Positions 25,372 through 31,943 of a DNA stretch of 34,153 nt are shown in pieces. The position numbers were made by a program, and so were the translations under genes. The first letter of the stretch is position 1. Each line of letters starts with the position of its first letter. This DNA is from Wenzhouxiangella sp. (GTDB lineage Bacteria > Pseudomonadota > Gammaproteobacteria > Xanthomonadales > Wenzhouxiangellaceae). Where the stretch lies: contig SLKT01000078.1 of NCBI GenBank assembly GCA_007134485.1, positions 1 through 34,153 on the forward strand, read 5' to 3'. The notes beneath the pieces are model-generated. The model saw only the letters and a list, made by a program, of their open reading frames with translations. It made no database searches and was not told where the DNA came from.

Positions 25372-28097
25372 ACATTTCTTTCTTTCCGCGGCAGAAAGAA
25401 CCCGAACGTCGCCCCCCGGCCGGGTTCGGATTCGACCCACATCCGCCCGCCGAAATGCTCGATGATCTGCCGGCTGATCGGCAGGCCCAGGCCGGTGCCC
25501 TGGTGTTGCTGGTCGCCGACCTGGCGGAACTTGTCGAAGACCTGGGCCTGTTCGGCCGGCGCGATGCCGACGCCGTTGTCACTGACCGTCACGGTCACGC
25601 CATCGGGCTGGTCGCTGATGGTCACTACCACCCGGCCATTGTCTTCGGGCAGGTACTTCAGGGCATTGGACAACAGATTCAGCATGACTTGCACCAGCCG
25701 GTCGGCATCGGCGCGCAAACTCCTGACCTGGTGGGGTCCCTGGATCTCCAGGCGCGCGGATTTTTCGTCGTAGCGGGCCTTGATGCTGTCCGCGGCCTGG
25801 CGAACAATGACGGCCAGGTCGACATCCGAGTTATGCCACTCGGCATGGCCGGCCTCGATCCGGGCCAGGTCCAGCACCTGTCCGACCAGCCGGCTCAGGC
25901 GCTCGCTCTCTGAAACCATGATGTCGAGAAACTCGCGCCGTTGATCGGCCGGCATGTCCTCGTCATCGCGCATCATTTCGGTCAGCGCCCGGATCGAGGT
26001 CAGCGGGGTGCGCAGCTCGTGGGTGACCGAGGACATGAAATCGTCTTTCAGGCGATCCAGGCTCTTCAATTGTTCGTTGGCGGCCTTGAGTTCCTCGGTG
26101 GCCTGTTCCAGCGAGCGGGATTTCTCTTCCAGCGCCCTGGAGTAGGCGCGCAGTTGCGAGGCCTCCTCGAGAATGCGCACGACATCATCCAGCTCCAGTG
26201 TTTCTTCTTCGACTGCCGAGGCCACCATCACTCGTGCAGAAGCCGAACCAATCGCACCGGCCAGTTGCGTTTCCACCCGCTGGACCAGGCGGGCATCGGC
26301 CGGCATGTTGGCCACCGAATCCACACCGATGGCGTGCGCATGCTCCTCGAACAGGCGATCGGCGGACCGTGCGCCAAGAAAGCGCTCGGTCAGATCCTTT
26401 AGATCCTCGACCCGCGCCCGGCCCTGCCAGAATACCGGTTCGTGTCCACCACGCCGATCGAATACATCGACGAACAATTGCGCCTGGCTGGCCTCGCGCG
26501 CCGTGGGCCGGGTCAACAGCGAAATGGCGACAAAGGCGGCGATATTGCCGAACAGGCTCCAGAACAGCGAATGGGTGAGCGGGTCCAGGCCGCTCAGGCC
26601 GAGGAAGGATTCGGGCTTGAGCCAGGCCAGCCCGGCCGGGCCGTAATCGAGAAAGTCGGTGGCCATCCAGCCCGACTTGGCAATCGAGGGCAGCATCAGG
26701 GTATAAACCCAGAATCCGAAACCGACCAGCAATCCGGCCAAGACACCGGCGCGAGTGGCGCCTTTCCAGTACATCCCGCCGAGCGCGGCCGGGGCAAACT
26801 GGGCCACGGCGGCAAAGCTGATCAGGCCGATCGAGACCAGCGCATAAGCCTCGCCGGCCAGGTAGAAATACAGGTAACCGAGCAACAACAGCCCGACGAT
26901 GGCCAGGCGGCGAATGGTTTTCAGCAGTCGGGTCAGATCACCGCCGGAGCGGCCGCCGAATCGTTTGGTCTTGAGCAGGGCCGGCATGACCAGGTCATTG
27001 CAGATCATGGTCGAAACGGCAATGGATTCGACGATGACCATGCCGGTGGCCGCACTCAAGCCGCCGATGAACACGAACAGCGCCAGCACCATGGCGCCCT
27101 CGGCCAGCGGCAATGAGAGTACGAACAGGTCCGGGTTGGCTTGCCCCGCACCGAAGTAGATCAGCCCGCCAATGGCGATCGGCAGCACAAAAAGGTTGAT
27201 CAGGAACAGATACAGCGGAAATACCCAGGCGGCGCGCTTCAAATGTCGCTCGTCGACATTTTCGACCACCATGACCTGGAACTGGCGCGGCAGGAACAGG
27301 ATCGACAGCATCGCCAGCAGCACCAGGGCGAACCACTGCGAATAGATGAACTGGCTGGCGCCATGGTCGAACCGCAGCAGTTGGGCCAACCCTTCGTCGG
27401 CCATGGCCCGGCCGAACAGATCGCCCAGGCCGTCGAACAGCCAGTAGGTCACGAACAAACCAACGGCCAGAAATGCGATCAGCTTGACAATGGACTCGAA
27501 GGCAATGGCTGCGACCATGCCCTCGTGGCGTTCGGTCATGTCCAGGTGGCGGGTGCCGAACAGAATGATGAATCCGGCCAGGGCGAGGGCCAGGTAGAGT
27601 GTGGAATCCTGCCACCAGGGTCGGGTGACACTCGGTAACTCGGTCCCGGCCGGCGTGGTCAGCAAGGCATAACCGGACGAGATGGCTTTCAGTTGCAGGG
27701 CGATGTAAGGCACGATGCCGACCACAGTGATCAGGGTGACCAGTCCGGCAATCAGAGGGCTCTTGCCATAGCGGCTGGCGATGAAGTCGGCCACCGAGGT
27801 GATGCGGTAGGTTTTGGCGATACGCACCATCTTGCGAATCACCACCCAGGCCAGGATCATCGCCAGCATGGGTCCAAGATAGATGGGCAGAAACCACACC
27901 CCTTCCACCGAGGCGCGGCCGACGCTGCCGAAATAGGTCCAGGCGGTGCAGTAAACCGCGATCGACAGAGCATACACCCACGGACTGGAAATGATGGAGC
28001 GACCTGCGGCCGCGCGCTTGTCGCCCCACCAGGCAATCGCGAACAACAGCGCCAGGTAGGCGAAGGAGATGGCGATGACCAGACCGACCGACATCAT
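25335..28097 (-). CDS. Sodium/solute symporter-like sensor histidine kinase (CbrA/CrbS type)
   Basis: The product has up to 920 residues. The N-terminal ~500 residues are an SSSF (SLC5) transporter-like domain of about 13 helices (for example [20 protein letters not shown] and [20 protein letters not shown]). A STAC-like linker follows ([20 protein letters not shown]), then a coiled coil, a HisKA domain with the phosphoacceptor H693 in [11 protein letters not shown], and a complete HATPase ([26 protein letters not shown]). Relatives CbrA and CrbS link carbon-source, histidine or acetate sensing to gene control. No periplasmic PAS domain is seen. The start is ATG-ATG (28097 or 28094), one base after the stop of the small membrane gene. 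The last ~13 residues come from a repeat arm and are not expected to be conserved. Confidence 0.93.
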   Translation of the reverse strand: MMSVGLVIAISFAYLALLFAIAWWGDKRAAAGRSIISSPWVYALSIAVYCTAWTYFGSVGRASVEGVWFLPIYLGPMLAMILAWVVIRKMVRIAKTYRITSVADFIASRYGKSPLIAGLVTLITVVGIVPYIALQLKAISSGYALLTTPAGTELPSVTRPWWQDSTLYLALALAGFIILFGTRHLDMTERHEGMVAAIAFESIVKLIAFLAVGLFVTYWLFDGLGDLFGRAMADEGLAQLLRFDHGASQFIYSQWFALVLLAMLSILFLPRQFQVMVVENVDERHLKRAAWVFPLYLFLINLFVLPIAIGGLIYFGAGQANPDLFVLSLPLAEGAMVLALFVFIGGLSAATGMVIVESIAVSTMICNDLVMPALLKTKRFGGRSGGDLTRLLKTIRRLAIVGLLLLGYLYFYLAGEAYALVSIGLISFAAVAQFAPAALGGMYWKGATRAGVLAGLLVGFGFWVYTLMLPSIAKSGWMATDFLDYGPAGLAWLKPESFLGLSGLDPLTHSLFWSLFGNIAAFVAISLLTRPTAREASQAQLFVDVFDRRGGHEPVFWQGRARVEDLKDLTERFLGARSADRLFEEHAHAIGVDSVANMPADARLVQRVETQLAGAIGSASARVMVASAVEEETLELDDVVRILEEASQLRAYSRALEEKSRSLEQATEELKAANEQLKSLDRLKDDFMSSVTHELRTPLTSIRALTEMMRDDEDMPADQRREFLDIMVSESERLSRLVGQVLDLARIEAGHAEWHNSDVDLAVIVRQAADSIKARYDEKSARLEIQGPHQVRSLRADADRLVQVMLNLLSNALKYLPEDNGRVVVTISDQPDGVTVTVSDNGVGIAPAEQAQVFDKFRQVGDQQHQGTGLGLPISRQIIEHFGGRMWVESEPGRGATFGFFLPRKERNVLAETQRRGEKK

Positions 28098-28098
28098 G

Positions 28099-28293
28099 TC
28101 AGTGTTCCCTTCGTTCCATCAGCCAGGCCAGCACGACAATCAGTAGCGCCCAGCACGCGAACAACCCGGCCGGAAACAGCGGCAGGCCGAACACGACCAG
28201 GTCGCGATCCCACAGCGACAGCAACGGAAAGCTGAACAGCAGCCAGCCCAGGCAGAAAAGGGCGATCAGTCGGGCCGGACGCCGGCGCTTCAT
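28099..28293 (-). CDS. Small two-helix membrane protein upstream of the symporter-type kinase (CbrX-like position)
   Basis: The product has 64 residues from ATG 28293 (MKRRRPARLIALF). A basic N-terminus and two hydrophobic helices (about 9-27 and 33-58) end in a charged tail (MERREH). The start overlaps the stop of the upstream DUF294 gene in an ATGA arrangement. The stop is one base from the kinase ATG, so all three are translationally coupled. Small genes in this position are known before cbrA in Pseudomonas (cbrX), and small partner subunits accompany some SSSF transporters. Homology to either is not established here. It may assist folding or gating of the kinase's transporter domain. Confidence 0.82.
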   Translation of the reverse strand: MKRRRPARLIALFCLGWLLFSFPLLSLWDRDLVVFGLPLFPAGLFACWALLIVVLAWLMERREH

Positions 28294-29348
28294 TGAAAGG
28301 CCTCGGCGCGAAACTGCCGGATCAAGGCCTGCTGGCAAGCGGCAATCTGTTGAAATGAATGCTGGAGGGCCGTTTCATCCTGTTCGGTCAGCTCTTCACG
28401 GATGATTCGGTAATCCGGCTGTTGACCGGCACGAACCTGGCGCGCTTGGTGGGCGATGCGCAGTCGGCTTGCGGTTACAAAGGCATTCTCCAGGTCCTCG
28501 AAGCGCTCGCTGTCGGCCGGGTGATGAGTTTTCAGTGCCTGGAGACGAGCCAGTGTGCCAACCTCGTCCAGGCCCGCGGCCAGGCTCCAGGCCCGGGCCA
28601 GGTCAACCACGGGGGTGATGGCGTGCTTTTTCAGATTGATACGGGCCTGTCCCTGTTCATTGCTCTTGAAGCGCAGGCGACCGAACCAGCTCAAGGCCGG
28701 CCGGAAATGCAGGGCTGCCGCGGCCAGGTGGGCCTGGAACAGCGGGCTTGTGCGGGTCCGGGCCAGGAAGTCACGGCGCAGCGCATCGACCAGGCCGGCA
28801 TCGCCATGAATGGCGCGCAGATCGAAGAATATGCACAGGCGCACCAGGGCTCCGGGCTCGGGCTGCTCGATCCAGCGCTGGAAATCGTCTTGCCAGGCGG
28901 TCAGAGTCATCCGCCAGCGCGGATTGCTCGCCATGATGTCGCCTGGACACAAGCGATAACCACACTTATCTAGCTGACGGCAGACCTGGTCGGACAGCCG
29001 GGAGAAATAATCACCATGCCGGTCTTCACGATATTCATCGGACAGCACCAGCGCATTGTCCTGGTCCGAGCCAAGGATCTGCTCACCGCGGGCCAGCGAA
29101 CCGGCAACGGCAAAGGCGTAGGGAATGGGCGGCTCACCCAGCTCGAGCTCGGCCAGCTGCAGCAGCCGCACCGCAATTCGCTCCCCGGAGGTGCTGATGG
29201 CGTCGACAATGTCCAGCGCGCTCTGTCCGGCATCTTCCAGTTCGGCCAGCAGTGCCGGCAGGGTTCGGGCACAGGCAGAAACCGCCTCGGCCTGTTCGGC
29301 TTCGTCAATCGAGCGCAGCAGGGCCCGGGCTTTCCGGCTCGCCATCAT
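28290..29348 (-). CDS. DUF294 nucleotidyltransferase-like protein without regulatory domains
   Basis: The product has 352 residues. After a helical N-terminus (1-70) comes a nucleotidyltransferase-like domain with the GS motif (G83, S84) and the D95-x-D97 pair in SDQDNALVLSDE. A DUF294 C-terminal helical domain follows (about 180-345; INLKKHAITPVVDLARAW). It is a shorter paralogue of the 603-residue protein at 20654-22465, sharing the motif order (for example the INLKK/GINLKK segment and the PRWRMTL/KWRMSL segment) but lacking the cNMP and CBS parts. It is first in the operon and overlaps the next gene by four bases. The start is ATG 29348 or 29345; no strong ribosome site is visible. Substrate and partner are unknown. 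Confidence 0.88.
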   Translation of the reverse strand: MMASRKARALLRSIDEAEQAEAVSACARTLPALLAELEDAGQSALDIVDAISTSGERIAVRLLQLAELELGEPPIPYAFAVAGSLARGEQILGSDQDNALVLSDEYREDRHGDYFSRLSDQVCRQLDKCGYRLCPGDIMASNPRWRMTLTAWQDDFQRWIEQPEPGALVRLCIFFDLRAIHGDAGLVDALRRDFLARTRTSPLFQAHLAAAALHFRPALSWFGRLRFKSNEQGQARINLKKHAITPVVDLARAWSLAAGLDEVGTLARLQALKTHHPADSERFEDLENAFVTASRLRIAHQARQVRAGQQPDYRIIREELTEQDETALQHSFQQIAACQQALIRQFRAEAFQ

Positions 29349-30139
29349 GATGCACCGGCCTGACTTGCCATCGCCTCATCCTCGCAGCTTGCAGTCGAAC
29401 TCCATCATGCAAGCTACCAAGTCTGTGGGCAAGATGCACTTCGACTTTGGTCGTGAAGCAAAATATATGTAAACCACCTAAGAGGGTGGTCGGAATCTAT
29501 GGGGTTTGATCGGCTTCGGTTGGAGTTTATGGGGGCAGGGCGCCGAGTGGCCTTGCCCGGTGCCGCGCTCGAGGTGAACGGCTTGGTCGATACTTTGAGT
29601 TCAGGGGCGTTCTGGTGCCTATCGAATTGCCTTTGATCCTATGGATAGGGGCTTGTCTTTAGCCGGAATTTCAGGCGCTCCAAGTACGGAAAGGCTCTGC
29701 CCGCTTCCGCCACCTCGATCCCGGCCCCGGTCAAGCCCACTCGTCGCTTGTCGGTTGGGAGTTGGTTGATAGGGGAGTTAGATCGAAGCCACCGCCACAG
29801 CTCTCAGTTTTCTCCTCACTGTCGCAGCGGGTGGTATCTGACCGATCACGGACTGACCGGGTGCGGCGGAGCGCAGAAAGTCTTACCCGGACCCTCCATG
29901 TCACCGACCTTCGGATCAAAGCCACTCCGCTTGCAATCGACAACTCGCAGACGTTACCGACCCCAAGGCCACCAAACAGGAAATCATCGACTCAGCCGAT
30001 CGCCCGGTCAGGCTGTGAGCGGTCGGATGCCACCCGATGCTTCTCCCAAATCCCATCCTGTTTGTAAAGGGATAGCGGGCCCGGTAACGGGACTGAAGAC
30101 TCCGTGGTGAATTCAATAGTCTGTTCCATGAAAGCCACT
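29349..30139. other. 791-base intergenic region without a recognisable gene
   Basis: This is the longest non-coding stretch in the window. It should contain the promoter of the DUF294/kinase operon at its left end and the fhs 3' region at its right end. Short open frames exist on both strands, but none has a family motif or a convincing ribosome site. One minus-strand frame ending at a TAG near 29641 (…VAEAGRAFPYLERLKFRLKT) has a protein-like composition and might be the tail of a decayed gene. I see no tRNA, riboswitch, terminal inverted repeat or clear rho-independent terminator. Confidence 0.5.
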
Positions 30140-31792
30140 TCAGAACATCCCGCTGATCACACCATCCTCGTCGACATCGACATTCAATGCATTGGGGTGG
30201 GCCGGCAGGCCGGGCATCAGCATCATGTTGCCGCATACCGGGATCAGGAAACCGGCCCCGGCCGACAGGCGCATGTCGGTGACCGTCAACGTCCAGCCGG
30301 TGGGGGCGCCCAGCAGGTTGGGCTTGTCGCTCAGTGAGCTCTGGGTCTTGGCGATACAGACCGGCAAATGGCCAAAGCCAAGGCGCTTGAAGCGCTCCAG
30401 GGCAATGCGCGCGCGGTTTTCGAAGTAGATGTCATTGGCGCCGTAGATCCGGCGGGCGATGCGTTCGATTTTCTCCTCCGGGCCCATGTCTTGATCGTAG
30501 AGCGGAGTGATGGTCGAGAGTTGATCGGCTGCGCAGCGAACGGCTTCGGCCAGGGCGGCCGCGCCTTTGCCGCCTTCGGCATGCCCGCTATGGACTTCGC
30601 ACGCCACGCCGCGTTCGCCACACCAGGCCTTGAGCCAGTTGATCTCGGTATCGCCGTCGTTGTCGAAACGGTTGATGGCCACCACCACATTGGCACCAAA
30701 GGCCTTCAGGTTGTCGATGTGGCGGGCCAGGTTGATGGTGCCGGCCTCCAGGGCGTCGAGGTTTTCGCGCGTGATGTCTTCGGCCGTGGATCCACCGTGC
30801 CACTTGAGCGCCCGCAAGGTGGCGACAAGCACGACCGCGTCCGGCGTCAGTCCGGTGGCCGGCGAGACGATATCGAAGAACTTCTCGGCGCCCAGGTCGG
30901 CCCCGAAACCGGCTTCAGTGACCACGTAATCGGCGAACTTCAGCGCCAGGCGATTGGCGATGACACTGCTGGTGCCATGGGCGATATTGCCGAAAGGGCC
31001 GGTATGGACCAGCGCCGGGACATGCTCACTGGTCTGGACCAGGTTGGGCATGATCGCTTCATTGAGCACCGCGGTCAGTGCATTGGCGACATCCAGATCG
31101 CCGGCATGGATCGGCTCATCCCTGCGAGTAAAGCCTACGATGATGTTGCCCAGGCGTTGCTTGAGATCGCGGCGTGATTCGGCCAGCGCCAGAATGGCCA
31201 TGATTTCCGAGGCGGCGGTAATGATGAAGTTGCACTCGCGCGGGATGCCGTTTGGATGGCCGCCCAGTCCGATAACGACATTGCGCAGCGATCGTTCATT
31301 CATGTCGACCGTGCGGTTCCAGACCGGGCGGGTCAGGTCGATGCCGAGCTTGTTGCCGTGGTGGAGATGGTTGTCGACCAGGGCGGCGAGCAGGTTGTGG
31401 GCGCTGGTGATCGCGTGCAGGTCACCGTTGAAGTGCAGATTGATGCGCGCCATCGGTTGCAGTTGTGATTGGCCGGCGCCGGTGGCCCCTCCTTTCATGC
31501 CGAATACCGGGCCCAGCGAGGGCTCACGCAAGGTGACCATCGGGCGCGCGCCGATTGCGCGCAAACCCTGACCCAGCGCAATACTGGTCAGGGTCTTGCC
31601 TTCACCGGCCCGGGTCGGTGTGATGGCGGTGACCAGGATCAGCTTGCCGTCGGGTTGATTACGGCGATTGTGTAGTGCATTGAGTCGAAGCTTGCCGGTG
31701 TACTTGCCGTAGAACTCGAACTCGTCCTCGGCCAGGTCCATTTCGGCCATGAAATGGCGCATGTGTTTCATCTGCGCTTGGTCTGTGGTCAT
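30140..31792 (-). CDS. fhs: Formate-tetrahydrofolate ligase
   Basis: This enzyme joins formate to tetrahydrofolate with ATP, giving 10-formyl-THF for purine synthesis, formyl-Met or one-carbon recycling. It has 550 residues, close to the usual ~556. The P-loop-like ATP motif ITPTRAGEGKTLTS (57-70), the TLREPSLGPVFGMKGGATGAG segment, DLTRPVWNRTVDMN and the C-terminal VDVDEDGVISGMF are all typical. The start ATG 31792 has a strong GGGAGAG ribosome site; a longer upstream start is rejected. It complements the metF branch of folate metabolism elsewhere in the window. I looked for a ZTP (pfl) riboswitch in its leader and saw none. Confidence 0.96.
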   Translation of the reverse strand: MTTDQAQMKHMRHFMAEMDLAEDEFEFYGKYTGKLRLNALHNRRNQPDGKLILVTAITPTRAGEGKTLTSIALGQGLRAIGARPMVTLREPSLGPVFGMKGGATGAGQSQLQPMARINLHFNGDLHAITSAHNLLAALVDNHLHHGNKLGIDLTRPVWNRTVDMNERSLRNVVIGLGGHPNGIPRECNFIITAASEIMAILALAESRRDLKQRLGNIIVGFTRRDEPIHAGDLDVANALTAVLNEAIMPNLVQTSEHVPALVHTGPFGNIAHGTSSVIANRLALKFADYVVTEAGFGADLGAEKFFDIVSPATGLTPDAVVLVATLRALKWHGGSTAEDITRENLDALEAGTINLARHIDNLKAFGANVVVAINRFDNDGDTEINWLKAWCGERGVACEVHSGHAEGGKGAAALAEAVRCAADQLSTITPLYDQDMGPEEKIERIARRIYGANDIYFENRARIALERFKRLGFGHLPVCIAKTQSSLSDKPNLLGAPTGWTLTVTDMRLSAGAGFLIPVCGNMMLMPGLPAHPNALNVDVDEDGVISGMF

Positions 31793-31809
31793 TATTCTCT
31801 CCCTTGAAA

Positions 31810-31834
31810 GCCGACTCAGTTTGTATCGGTCGGC
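31810..31834 (-). promoter_or_regulatory. Short inverted repeat in the fhs leader
   Basis: GCCGAC (31810-31815) and GTCGGC (31829-31834) form a perfect six-base inverted repeat with a 13-base loop, ending about 18 bases before the fhs start codon and just upstream of its ribosome site. It could be a small operator or leader hairpin. The remaining divergent region (31835-31943) shows no convincing promoter. Confidence 0.3.
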
Positions 31835-31943
31835 GACAGAACTCAAGTGCAAAAGGACGGTCACCATGGAGTTGCTTCGATCGACCATGACAACAGGACC
31901 CGATATGATGTACGCCTTGTTTCATGCGCTCGTGACCTGACTG

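Noticed and set aside
26995-28029. 344-codon minus-strand frame inside the symporter-type kinase
   Set aside because: It is an alternative frame of a convincing SSSF transporter domain on the same strand; no family resemblance.
29731-30236. Short open frames on both strands in the 790-base gap
   Set aside because: No motif, poor ribosome sites and low protein-like character; described only as part of the gap.
31793-31943. Possible ZTP (pfl) riboswitch before fhs
   Set aside because: The conserved GGGUCGUG-type core and following hairpin are not present on the fhs strand.
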